Source: Balneolaceae bacterium (lineage in GTDB: Bacteria > Bacteroidota > Rhodothermia > Balneolales > Balneolaceae). From it: a stretch of 39,406 nt of DNA. Location of the stretch: the NCBI GenBank assembly GCA_007123715.1, contig SKKO01000041.1, positions 1 to 39,406 of the forward strand. The letters are read 5' to 3'. The notes under the pieces are model-generated. The model did no database searches, had not been told where the DNA came from, and saw only the letters and a program-made list of their open reading frames with translations. The number at the start of each line of letters is the position of its first letter. The first letter of the stretch is position 1. Shown piece after piece: positions 27,208-35,770 of the stretch. Position numbers and translations under genes: made by a program.

Positions 27208-30200
27208 ATGCGCAAGTTTTATAAAACAATTCTTGTATCGATTCTTACCCTGTTTATTTCCACGTCGGCTGTTCAGGAACTGTTTGCCCAGTTTTTCTTT
27301 TTTGGAAAAAACCGGGTTCAGTACGAAAAATTTGACTGGAGGTATATCGAAACCGATCATTTTGACATCTACTATTACGATGCCAAAAACTACCATCTTG
27401 CACAATTTACAGCTGAGACGGTAGAATCGTCACTAAAACAGCTGGTTGAAGACATTGGCTCACCCCTAACCGACAGAATCCCGGTAATCATTTATGATTC
27501 TCACAGTGATTTCTCGCAAACCAATGTGGTGCGGCTTCCTGTAGATGCACAGGGTATTGGCGGGGTGACGGATAAATTCAAAAACAGGATGACCCAGCCC
27601 TTTATGGGCGATTATGCCGATTTTCGACGTACCATTCAGCATGAGCTTTTGCATGCGTATATTAATGATGTGTACTACGGCGGTTCTGTTCAGTCTATTA
27701 TGCAAAACAACATTCAGCTTGTATTTCCTTTGTGGTTTGAGGAAGGCCTGGCCGAATACCTTGCCCTTGGCTGGGATACGCAAACCGATATGTACATACG
27801 GGATGCTATCCTGAATAATTACCTGCCACCCATATCACAACTTGGCGGTTTTTTTGCTTACCGAGGCGGGCAGGCTTTTTGGTATTATATTGCCGAGCAG
27901 TATGGCCGGCCGAAAATTACCGAGATCATGCAGCGAATCAGAACAACCCGGAACATCCAGCAGGCACTTGTACAATCTCTTGGCCTCCAGGTTGATGAAT
28001 TATCAGAACGATGGAAAGAATACTGGCAACAGCGTTACTTCCCTGAAGTTGCTGAGAGACAGTCTTTAAGTTCAGTTGCCACGCATTTAACCCGGCATTC
28101 ACGTACACGCACTTACGATACCAGCCCTACCATATCTCCAAGAGGAGACCGTATTGCCATGATCTCAAACCGCAGAGGCGTGTTTGATGTTTTGGTATTG
28201 GATGCCAATACAGGCGAAAGGCTTAAAACGGTGATCAGCGGTGCAGACAATCCGATGTTTGAAGAACTCAACATCCTGAATCCGAATCTTTCCTGGTCGC
28301 CTGATGGAACACAGCTTGCGCTTTCAAGCAAATCGCAGGGGTCGTATAACCTCGCCATTGTAGATTATGAAACCCTGAATTCAAGAACCATCCGGTTCCC
28401 TGAACTGGATGCCATTAACTCTGTGGCATGGTCGCCAGACGGGCAGAAAATTGCTTTTGATGGCAATATTGGCCCCTATCAGGATATTTTTGTCTACAAC
28501 CTCGAAAACAGTGATTTCATAAATCTTACAGGTGATGTATTCACCGATAAAGAACCTGCATGGGGCCCGGATTCAGAAACCGTTTATTTTGTATCCAACA
28601 GGGGCGACCGTATTCAGCCCAATACCTACCTGGCAGGATATTCCACGATGCAGCACAATTCCTTTTATCAATCCGATCTATACAGGGTTAGAATTGGCAG
28701 CAACAGAATTGAAAGGTTAACCAATACACCAAACTGGTCGGAAACACAGCCTACTCTTACTGCTGACGGACGTCTATTGTTTGTTTCGGATCAAAACGGG
28801 ATCCCCAATATTTATGAGTATGATACTGAAAGCCGTTCGGTATATCCGATAACCGATTTACAATCAGGTATTATGCAGATCTCGGTTTCCAGGGATGGAA
28901 CGCGCCTTGCTTTTAACGCGCTGAACAGAGGTGCCCCGGATATTTATTTAATGCGTTCACCTTTCAGTTTGAGAAGAGATGCACCTCTTACGCCCAACAC
29001 ATGGGCTCAAAAACGGGATTCCATGGATCCCGGTGACCTTGTTCCCGCCATACATTATGCACAACAGATGATAGGTGCCAGAGACCACGGAAACGTGATT
29101 TCATCCAGACTGCTGACACCACAGCAGCAGGATGTAACCGCAGATCCGGGCGAAGAGGACGAAGAAACAGAACCAGAACCAGAACAGAATGATTTTGGCA
29201 GAATCGATTTCCGGAATTACCAATTCGGAGAGTCCGTAATAAGAGATACCACCATCAGGCTTCGGGACGATCCCAGAAATTTTGAACCGGAAGGTAATCT
29301 CACTGAAGACGGATATTTCCAGCCCAAAGAGTACAGGCTCCGGTTTTCACCCGATTTTAGTTATGCTGCCGGCCAGCTGAGTACATATTACGGTACTTCT
29401 GCATTTGCTTTTGTGACGCTTACTGACCTTTTTGGCGACCATCAGATTTCATTTGGGTCTAATCTTGTATTCGACCTTCGTAACAGTGATTATACATTTC
29501 AGTATGGTTACCTGCGAAACCGTACCAACTTTTTCACATCCTTCTTCCACCAGTCAAGAAATTATCAAACTTTCTTTGGCGAGTTATTGCGTTTCCGAAC
29601 CTACGGAGGAACCGTGGATTTTCAATATCCGCTGAACCGCTACCAGCGATTTGATTATGGTGTATCTGCCATTGGTATCGCCCGCGACTTCAGTACGGTA
29701 CAGGGTCTGGGCGGCAGAAATGTTAGTAACGAAACAGCCTGGTTTGTATACCCGCAGGTAACTTTTACCGGAGATTTTACCGTACCCGGCTTTATAACTC
29801 CTAGAGGCGGCAACAGGTACTCCCTTAGGCTTGCAGCGAGCCCGCCATTGGGAAATGAGACTCCCCAGTTTGCCACATTGATGGGAGACTACCGGCAATA
29901 CATCGATCTGGGCGTGGGCTACTCAATCGCATTCAGAGGATCAGGTGCCGTATCATACGGACGTGATTCGCAAACCTTTTTCATGGGTGGCATGCTTGGC
30001 TGGATTAACCAGCGGTGGTCGAATGCGGAGATTCCTTTTGAACGTTTGGCCGATACATTTTTCACTCTTCCGGCAACACCGCTAAGGGGCCATGAATTCA
30101 ACACTATTTTTGGTGATAAATTCACCCTGATTAATGCGGAATTCAGATTCCCGCTATTTGCAGCAGTACTGCCGGGTCCTCTTCCAATTTTACCACTTTG

Positions 30201-30570
30201 GAATATCACTGGCGTTGCATTCGTCGATGTTGGTTCGGCGTGGGGCTTTGACGTTCCTTTTTCCAGATTTACCGATCAGCAGGGTAATCCCATTGTCTAT
30301 TTTGAAAACCCTGCGCGTTTCCAAGGCAAAATCGGCACCAAACGCGAAGCTTTCATCAATCCTCAAACAGGTTTGCTGAGAGATGGAGCACCGCAACAGG
30401 GAGACATCCAAACCAACTTTGTTGAAGGCGATATTTTGATCGGTGCCGGTTTTGGACTGCGTACCATTCTCCTCGGCCTGCCTTTCCGGTATGATATAGG
30501 CTGGCCATACGGGCGCGACGGCTTCTCGGGAAGGCCTATTCACTACTTCTCGATCGGGATAGATTTTTAA
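27208..30570 (+). CDS. Outer-membrane fusion: MA-type metallopeptidase domain, TolB-like propeller and Omp85/BamA-like barrel
   Basis: A 1120-residue exported protein with a signal peptide (cleavage near LFAQ, residue 28). Domain 1 (about 35-285) is a peptidase-MA-like gluzincin domain with HELLH at 145-149 and the probable third zinc ligand Glu179 in WFEEGLAEY. Domain 2 (about 300-600) has six TolB/PD40-type blades, for example WSPDGTQLALSS and WSPDGQKIAFDG. A Glu-rich linker (about 645-665) follows. Domain 3 (about 710-1120) resembles the surface-antigen barrel of Omp85 proteins and ends in aromatic residue F, as outer-membrane barrels do. The peptidase and propeller should face the periplasm. 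The metal site is complete, so activity is possible. It is last in the rqcH-rnr run, 15 bases after rnr, and is followed by a terminator. Confidence 0.85.
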   Translation: MRKFYKTILVSILTLFISTSAVQELFAQFFFFGKNRVQYEKFDWRYIETDHFDIYYYDAKNYHLAQFTAETVESSLKQLVEDIGSPLTDRIPVIIYDSHSDFSQTNVVRLPVDAQGIGGVTDKFKNRMTQPFMGDYADFRRTIQHELLHAYINDVYYGGSVQSIMQNNIQLVFPLWFEEGLAEYLALGWDTQTDMYIRDAILNNYLPPISQLGGFFAYRGGQAFWYYIAEQYGRPKITEIMQRIRTTRNIQQALVQSLGLQVDELSERWKEYWQQRYFPEVAERQSLSSVATHLTRHSRTRTYDTSPTISPRGDRIAMISNRRGVFDVLVLDANTGERLKTVISGADNPMFEELNILNPNLSWSPDGTQLALSSKSQGSYNLAIVDYETLNSRTIRFPELDAINSVAWSPDGQKIAFDGNIGPYQDIFVYNLENSDFINLTGDVFTDKEPAWGPDSETVYFVSNRGDRIQPNTYLAGYSTMQHNSFYQSDLYRVRIGSNRIERLTNTPNWSETQPTLTADGRLLFVSDQNGIPNIYEYDTESRSVYPITDLQSGIMQISVSRDGTRLAFNALNRGAPDIYLMRSPFSLRRDAPLTPNTWAQKRDSMDPGDLVPAIHYAQQMIGARDHGNVISSRLLTPQQQDVTADPGEEDEETEPEPEQNDFGRIDFRNYQFGESVIRDTTIRLRDDPRNFEPEGNLTEDGYFQPKEYRLRFSPDFSYAAGQLSTYYGTSAFAFVTLTDLFGDHQISFGSNLVFDLRNSDYTFQYGYLRNRTNFFTSFFHQSRNYQTFFGELLRFRTYGGTVDFQYPLNRYQRFDYGVSAIGIARDFSTVQGLGGRNVSNETAWFVYPQVTFTGDFTVPGFITPRGGNRYSLRLAASPPLGNETPQFATLMGDYRQYIDLGVGYSIAFRGSGAVSYGRDSQTFFMGGMLGWINQRWSNAEIPFERLADTFFTLPATPLRGHEFNTIFGDKFTLINAEFRFPLFAAVLPGPLPILPLWNITGVAFVDVGSAWGFDVPFSRFTDQQGNPIVYFENPARFQGKIGTKREAFINPQTGLLRDGAPQQGDIQTNFVEGDILIGAGFGLRTILLGLPFRYDIGWPYGRDGFSGRPIHYFSIGIDF

Positions 30571-30595
30571 TCCGGACCTTTACATTCAGGAATAT

Positions 30596-30635
30596 TAAAA
30601 ACGGCAGCTGCTTTAGACAAAGTGGCTGCCGTTTT
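30596..30635. terminator. Strong bidirectional hairpin terminator
   Basis: AAAAACGGCAGC pairs with GCTGCCGTTTT around a 16-base loop. A-run and T-run flank the stem on opposite sides, so it can end both the plus-strand operon and, less directly, minus-strand transcription from the GH31-like gene. Confidence 0.85.
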
Positions 30636-30677
30636 AATTTACCCGGGGTGCTCTCAGGGATGTTTATTCGAAATGTC

Positions 30678-30738
30678 GGCCGTGCCGGAGGCATGTCCGT
30701 TGTTATCAGGTGTACCTCCGGCACTAACTACGGCCTTG
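30678..30738. repeat. REP-like imperfect palindrome
   Basis: GTGCCGGAGG (30682-30691) and CCTCCGGCAC (30715-30724) are perfect inverted arms 23 bases apart. An outer GGCCGT/ACGGCC pair encloses them with a short asymmetric insertion. No T-tract follows. The form is that of short extragenic palindromes; copy number cannot be judged here. Confidence 0.5.
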
Positions 30739-30803
30739 AATCTTTTGGCGGGAACAGGGTTTCTATGCGGAAATCTGGACTAACCAGCAGAGCCTTGCTT
30801 TTC

Positions 30804-30816
30804 CCTGCCGGGCAGG
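30804..30816. repeat. Palindrome CCTGCCGGGCAGG
   Basis: A perfect 13-bp GC-rich palindrome (6-bp arms, 1-base centre) in the same gene-free stretch (30636-30848). Apart from this and the larger palindrome I see nothing coding there. Confidence 0.5.
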
Positions 30817-30848
30817 CTGACCGGCGTAAATTTGTCAACAAAATTTTG

Positions 30849-32903
30849 CTAAAACTGAATATAAAAATCGGTTTTCTGATAGTGTGGCTGCAGCCTGTTC
30901 AGGTGTAATGTCCGGTTTTCATCATCGTAACTCCAGCTTTCTCTCCCAAGAGTTTCATCATTCACCGTAATCAGGGTCGGTTCATCCACGAATTTAAACG
31001 AAAGGTGCATTTCTTTATACTCCGGCTGACCCAAATACTCCCTCACTCTTCTGCCAATGGTAAACATGGCATAATCCTCATGTTCAAAATACCGGAATGC
31101 GGTGGTTGAAAATTCACCTAGCTGGTAACGTGTTGTAATGCCATCATCTTCGTATAAACGGAATGTCCCCCTGTCACCACCGTAAATATCCACTCTCATA
31201 GTTTCGATGCTTTCACCGGAAATGGTTTCTGAATTTTGTCGATAGGGAATGATTGACCCGGCTTTTACAAGTACCGGTATCTCATAAAGTGAGACATTTA
31301 CGGTAATTTTTTCTCCTCCCCGGTATGCCGTTCCATCCCGGTAATGGTACCATGTTCCTTGCGGCAAAAATACCTCTCTTTCAGTGGCTCCCTTTTTGTA
31401 AACCGGGGCAACAAGAAAAGAATTGCCAAGGAAAAACTGGTCAGGATGGTCAGCACTCCCGCGTACCGGTTTAACCCCTGTTGGCCTCACCAGGTGAGCA
31501 AGGCTATACAAGTACGGAAATAGCTGCCTTCGATGATCCAGCAATCCGCCAATATACTTTCGGGATTCCTCCGGCAGTTTTAAAATAGTTTCCAGCACAT
31601 CCTCATTCCCGGAATAGATATACATCATCGTATAAAATGAAAGAAACTGAAACCAACGAATGATTTCTTCTTCATCCATAAGGGATATATCCCTGTAGTA
31701 ACTGCCGATATTCAATGTTAAAAACGGAATTTCATAGGTTGACATTCGCGGATTGGCAACCATGCCGATACTCTCTTTTAATCCGGTGACATGGCCTTCA
31801 TAATCTCCCGATAGCAACAATTCAATATTTTTAGCTGATGACCAGCTGGCGGGATACTCTTTTATCTCCTGCCTGTAAATATTTTCCAGCCCCGACAGTA
31901 CAAAAGCTCTTCGCTGTTCAGCTGCACCAGCTTCAAGCATCAATCCAAATGAATGTTCAACCGCAGATAAGCCGGCACCGGGCCAAAGCTTTACTACATC
32001 ATAGACTCCCGATGAAAGGTACTCCTTTTCAGGGCCGTTCGCCGTAAACCCATCGCCACGGACCCTAACTGCATTTGGATCATCTGCGTCGAACAACATC
32101 ATACCCGGCCGTATATTTCTGTTATTCAAGTATGAACGGGAATTACTGTTACCCGGATCGCTTCCTTCAGAAATATACCCGGCTGTGTAAACCAGTGCAT
32201 TCGGGGTAATATTGTACCGAGACAGCAGTTCTATGGCAGTATGCAGATCATCACCCGAACTCGGGGTTCCGGCTACCATGCCAAAAGACCATGCCGGGGG
32301 AATCACCACCCGCTGATCCCTCCTGGATAAAACAGGATCAACCCGGTGGTTATTCGTTTCCGGGAATGCAAAGCCCTCCGGTTTCCGCCCATCATTTAGA
32401 CTCATAAATAATTTATCGATCACATAACCGTCGCGCCCTCCGGACTCAAAGATTACGGAATAATGACCCGGTTCCGGGAAAAAAACGCTGATTTCTTCTC
32501 CTGTCCGGGAATCCCGGTTCATCCACTCAAGAGCATGGGATTCACTCAGCTGAAGCCGGTAATCATCGACCAGAAACTGACGATTATCGAGTACACGCAA
32601 CGTGAGAGCATTTTCTGCAGGATTTGCTGAAGCTTGACTGGTAAGCGTCCATAGTGAATAAGTGCCGGGCCTGCGTATAAAAAAAGGGAAAGACAGCCGC
32701 CCGGTTGCCGCCAGTGAGTCTTGATACGAAATCTTCGATACCGAGGTGTAATATGGCAGTGTTATCCAGTTATTTTGATCAGGAAGACTCGCTGCCTCTA
32801 TAGAAACGATGCCGTTTACTTCATAAAAATCAGCCTCTGGGTAACTTTCGCAGGAAAGCAATATAAAAGTGGCCAATATGATGACGAGATAATTATTCCT
32901 CAA
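30849..32903 (-). CDS. GH31-like lipoprotein with sugar-binding-type N-terminal domain, catalytic residues apparently altered
   Basis: A 684-residue lipoprotein (lipobox LLSC, Cys18). Residues about 20-175 form a beta-sandwich of CBM6/35 type (GTYSLWTL, GHYSVIFES, VIDKLFMSL). The rest follows the glycoside hydrolase 31 order: an eroded barrel from about 200, then RWFQFLSFYTMMYIYSG, LFPYLYSLAHLVRPTG, FLGNSFLVAPVYKKG, EVFLPQGTWYHY and PVLVKAGSIIP. Where GH31 enzymes have their nucleophile (WLDMNE-like), this sequence reads VVKLWPGAG (303-311) with no matching Asp. SGDY (365-368) may keep the acid/base Asp. It could be a carbohydrate-binding pseudoenzyme or a divergent enzyme. The only possible start is TTG at 32901-32903, just upstream of the signal peptide. 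No transporter genes adjoin it. Confidence 0.75.
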   Translation of the reverse strand: MRNNYLVIILATFILLSCESYPEADFYEVNGIVSIEAASLPDQNNWITLPYYTSVSKISYQDSLAATGRLSFPFFIRRPGTYSLWTLTSQASANPAENALTLRVLDNRQFLVDDYRLQLSESHALEWMNRDSRTGEEISVFFPEPGHYSVIFESGGRDGYVIDKLFMSLNDGRKPEGFAFPETNNHRVDPVLSRRDQRVVIPPAWSFGMVAGTPSSGDDLHTAIELLSRYNITPNALVYTAGYISEGSDPGNSNSRSYLNNRNIRPGMMLFDADDPNAVRVRGDGFTANGPEKEYLSSGVYDVVKLWPGAGLSAVEHSFGLMLEAGAAEQRRAFVLSGLENIYRQEIKEYPASWSSAKNIELLLSGDYEGHVTGLKESIGMVANPRMSTYEIPFLTLNIGSYYRDISLMDEEEIIRWFQFLSFYTMMYIYSGNEDVLETILKLPEESRKYIGGLLDHRRQLFPYLYSLAHLVRPTGVKPVRGSADHPDQFFLGNSFLVAPVYKKGATEREVFLPQGTWYHYRDGTAYRGGEKITVNVSLYEIPVLVKAGSIIPYRQNSETISGESIETMRVDIYGGDRGTFRLYEDDGITTRYQLGEFSTTAFRYFEHEDYAMFTIGRRVREYLGQPEYKEMHLSFKFVDEPTLITVNDETLGRESWSYDDENRTLHLNRLQPHYQKTDFYIQF

Positions 32904-32911
32904 CGGTTACC

Positions 32912-32940
32912 GGTTTAATCCGCTATAAATGGGTTAAGCC
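32912..32940 (-). promoter_or_regulatory. Leader hairpin just before the GH31-like start codon
   Basis: GGTTTAATCC (32912-32921) and GGGTTAAGCC (32931-32940) pair with two mismatched/wobble positions around a 9-base loop, ending eight bases before the TTG. It may tune translation of this gene; there is no T-tract for termination. Confidence 0.35.
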
Positions 32941-32996
32941 ATTCAATATAGAAAGAAAACTCACCAAGGTTTTAAAAAATCCGGTAAAAAAAACGA

Positions 32997-33281
32997 TTAC
33001 ACGTTCGATTCGTTAACGGCTTTCTTGAAGTCTTTGGAAATTTTTAACATGGGTACATATTGCTCTGGAACGATAACCTCTTCATTTGTTTTCGGATTTC
33101 GCGCAACACGCTGTGCCCTTTTAACTACCTTAAAACTGCCAAAACCCCTTAGTTCGATGGTTTCACCTCGTTTCATAGCGTCAATTACAGTATCCAGAAA
33201 TCCCTTAACAACAGCCTCGGTTTCAACTTTTGTCAGGCCGGTCGATGATGATATGATATTTACGATATCTGCTTTGGTCAT
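32997..33281 (-). CDS. HU/IHF family DNA-binding protein
   Basis: A 94-residue nucleoid protein. Two N-terminal helices (ADIVNIISSSTGL, EAVVKGFLDTVIDAM) form the dimer body. The signature ELRGFGSFKVVKRAQRVARN follows at about 43-62, then the DNA-contacting arm with the intercalating proline in RNPKTNEEVIVP, then a C-terminal helix. It bends and packages DNA as a homo- or heterodimer; HU and IHF cannot be told apart safely here. It is a single gene with a leader hairpin about 30-55 bases before the ATG, and is followed by the GH31-like gene after 93 bp on the same strand. Confidence 0.93.
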   Translation of the reverse strand: MTKADIVNIISSSTGLTKVETEAVVKGFLDTVIDAMKRGETIELRGFGSFKVVKRAQRVARNPKTNEEVIVPEQYVPMLKISKDFKKAVNESNV

Positions 33282-33312
33282 TTTTATATATTAAGTCTGT
33301 GCTTGAGTTTAA

Positions 33313-33335
33313 CTTCTCCGTTGTGCCAGGAGAAG
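33313..33335 (-). promoter_or_regulatory. Leader hairpin of the HU-family gene
   Basis: CTTCTCC and GGAGAAG are perfect 7-bp inverted arms with a 9-base loop in the untranslated leader, 31 bases before the HU ATG. It could be an RNA regulatory hairpin or an operator. No T-run follows in either direction. Confidence 0.4.
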
Positions 33336-33475
33336 GGTTGATACAAATTACATTAATATCTTCAAATTGAAACAGAGCTTTAATCGTTCATTTCGACCCA
33401 AATTTTTCAAAAATATTGCCAAATCTTTTATACCTTCGATGCGGATGAAAATTATCATTAGATTATTGCCTCTAT

Positions 33476-35128
33476 ATGGAAACATTTGAACGCATCATTT
33501 TTACACTTGAAAGTATTGTGTGGAATTTCCCGGAGTCTGTTTTCGGGTATCAGTCGCTCCCTCTTCTTGTAATCGTGATTTTAGGTTTTGGAATATTTAT
33601 CACGATACGCCTCGGCTTCGTTCAACTATTCCAGTTTAAACAGGCGTTCAGAGTTTTGTCGGGAAAATATGACGATCCGAAAGACACCGGAGACATCAAC
33701 CATTTCCAGGCGTTAACCACCGCGCTTTCTGCAACAGTTGGTGTAGGCAATATAGCAGGTGTTGCACTGGCGATTCATGTTGGCGGGCCCGGTGCACTTT
33801 TCTGGATGTGGGTTACCGCCGTTTTCGGGATGGCTATTAAGTATACCGAATGTACACTTGGTGCCCATTACAGACAAAAAAACGTTGACGGAACTGTGTC
33901 CGGCGGGCCAATGTATTACATTGAGAAAGGCCTTGGCCCAAACTGGAAGTGGCTTGCCATTCTTTTTGCTATTGCCGGTTCGATTTGCGCACTGCTTACC
34001 GGCAATGCCATCCAGGCGAATACCCTTGCAGATGTAATGCTTACAGAATTTAACATCCCGGTTCATATTACCGGGTTTATCACGGCCACCCTTGTGGCTG
34101 CCGTAATATTGGGGGGAATTAAACGGATCGGGTATGTAACAGCCCGCCTGGTTCCGCTCATGGCCGTTATGTATGTGCTTGGCGGCCTCATTATTCTTTT
34201 GATTCACTACGATCAGATTATTCCGGGATTTATCACAATCATCGGTAACGCTTTTAATCCGCAGGCTGGCGTACTCGGGGTTGGGTCCGGTGCACTGATC
34301 CTTACACTGACCTACGGCGTACAAAGAGGCCTCTTTTCAAATGAAGCCGGCCAGGGTTCTTCCCCCATCGCAATGGCGGCAAGTAAGACCGAAGAACCGG
34401 TACATGCCGGGCTTGTAGGCCTCTTAGGGCCGTTCATTGACACTCTTGTTGTCTGCACCATCACAGGTCTTGTGATTGTTGTAACCGGTGCATGGGACAG
34501 TTATCATAAAACCAATCTTGATCCCGGCGGACCAAATCTCGTTTACATAACCGAATCACCGGATCAATATCAGATTATCTTTGAAAACGGATTACCGGTA
34601 AACGGACAGATGCAACGCTATTCTGTACCGGTTGATACCATGTTTGTAGACCCTGAATATTCGGTTCCGTTCAATGGATTGATCGACATCTCCCAGCGCG
34701 CTTCCGCATTCGATGAATCAGGGCTGCCGGTAGGCAGGCTCTATGGCGGAGTGGTGGAAAATGTGGCTTCACTCACCTCCGCGGCTTTCGCTAACGGCCT
34801 GCGGCCGCTTATGCCAGGGGGGCAGTTTATCGTTACACTGGCCGTATTCTTTTTCGTGATCTCCACATCCATCAGCTGGAGTTACTACGGTGAACGATCC
34901 ATTCACTACCTTCTGGGGCAAAAATCCATTTTCACCTACCGCCTTATATTTGTAGGGATGCACTTTTTCGGAGCGGTCGTCTCAGTTAGCGTAATTTGGT
35001 CGTTCGGTGATGTGATGCTTGGAATCATGGCCTTTACAAATATTATCGGTCTCATAGCCCTCTCAGGAGTTATCTACAAGATTACCAGAAAATATGTGCA
35101 GGATCAGAATAATCTTAATGACCGGTAA
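33476..35128 (+). CDS. Alanine/glycine:cation symporter (AGCS) family transporter with a large loop insertion
   Basis: A 550-residue membrane carrier that imports alanine or glycine with Na+ (or H+). Family marks include FQALTTALSATVGVGNIAGVA, GGPGALFWMW, GTVSGGPMYYIEKGLG, FSNEAGQGSSPIA and WSYYGERS. Ten or eleven membrane helices can be seen. Typical members are about 450-480 residues; the excess is an added segment at about residues 342-430, between the helix ending VVTGAW and the one starting near the PGGQFIV segment. It is polar, strand-like and reads as folded rather than low complexity. It leads a plus-strand group with upp (9 bp gap), lptC and the OstA-like gene. The ATG is preceded by an AT-rich leader without Shine-Dalgarno. 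Confidence 0.92.
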   Translation: METFERIIFTLESIVWNFPESVFGYQSLPLLVIVILGFGIFITIRLGFVQLFQFKQAFRVLSGKYDDPKDTGDINHFQALTTALSATVGVGNIAGVALAIHVGGPGALFWMWVTAVFGMAIKYTECTLGAHYRQKNVDGTVSGGPMYYIEKGLGPNWKWLAILFAIAGSICALLTGNAIQANTLADVMLTEFNIPVHITGFITATLVAAVILGGIKRIGYVTARLVPLMAVMYVLGGLIILLIHYDQIIPGFITIIGNAFNPQAGVLGVGSGALILTLTYGVQRGLFSNEAGQGSSPIAMAASKTEEPVHAGLVGLLGPFIDTLVVCTITGLVIVVTGAWDSYHKTNLDPGGPNLVYITESPDQYQIIFENGLPVNGQMQRYSVPVDTMFVDPEYSVPFNGLIDISQRASAFDESGLPVGRLYGGVVENVASLTSAAFANGLRPLMPGGQFIVTLAVFFFVISTSISWSYYGERSIHYLLGQKSIFTYRLIFVGMHFFGAVVSVSVIWSFGDVMLGIMAFTNIIGLIALSGVIYKITRKYVQDQNNLNDR

Positions 35129-35137
35129 CGAAACACT

Positions 35138-35770
35138 ATGGCATACAACAAGCTAACCATCGTAAAACACCCGGTTGTTGCGCGTGATCTTACCATACTC
35201 AGAAATAAGGAAACCAGAACGGCAGATTTCAGAATGGCTATGGGAAGGATTGCCACTATTCTCGCTTACTTTGCGCTGAAAGACCTTCCCCTGAAAGAAG
35301 TAGGCATATCCACACCCATTACTACGGTACAGGGTTATGAAATCGATACCGAAATCATCATTGTACCGATCCTGAGAGCTGGTTTAAGCCTTGTAACTGC
35401 CCTTCTCAATTTTATTCCGGATGCAAGTGTTGGCCACCTTGGCATGTACAGAGACGAAACTACCCACGAACCCGTTGATTATTATTCAAACATACCTTCC
35501 GGAATTGACAAGGCAATGGTTCTGCTGGTAGACCCGATGCTCGCCACAGGCGGCAGTGCCGATGATGCCATTGCATTTTTAAAAAAGAAAGGAGCGAAGA
35601 ATATCCGCTTTATTTCCTTAATTTCAGCACCGGAGGGGTTAAAACGAATATCAACCAAATATCCCGATGTTTCCGTTATCACCGCTGCAGTGGATGAAAA
35701 ACTTAACGACAACGCGTTCATCGTACCCGGGCTCGGAGACGCCGGAGACCGCTATTTTGGAACAACCTGA
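35138..35770 (+). CDS. upp: Uracil phosphoribosyltransferase
   Basis: It makes UMP from uracil and PRPP in pyrimidine salvage. The 210 residues match the bacterial enzyme: an N-terminal arm, PILRAGLSLV for uracil-pocket packing, the PRPP-binding loop LLVDPMLATGGSADDAI (about 128-144), and the C-terminal IVPGLGDAGDRYFGT that recognises uracil. It starts nine bases after the transporter gene. The last 14 bases overlap the predicted TTG start of lptC, linking a housekeeping salvage enzyme and LPS export genes in one coupled transcript. Confidence 0.96.
   Translation: MAYNKLTIVKHPVVARDLTILRNKETRTADFRMAMGRIATILAYFALKDLPLKEVGISTPITTVQGYEIDTEIIIVPILRAGLSLVTALLNFIPDASVGHLGMYRDETTHEPVDYYSNIPSGIDKAMVLLVDPMLATGGSADDAIAFLKKKGAKNIRFISLISAPEGLKRISTKYPDVSVITAAVDEKLNDNAFIVPGLGDAGDRYFGTT

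Noticed and set aside
30648-30908. 86-codon plus-strand open frame in the gap after the barrel protein
   Set aside because: It runs through two palindromes and into the GH31-like gene antisense, with no signal or domain.
33713-34324. 203-codon minus-strand open frame
   Set aside because: Antisense shadow of the AGCS transporter; composition is that of a reversed membrane-protein frame with no domain signal.
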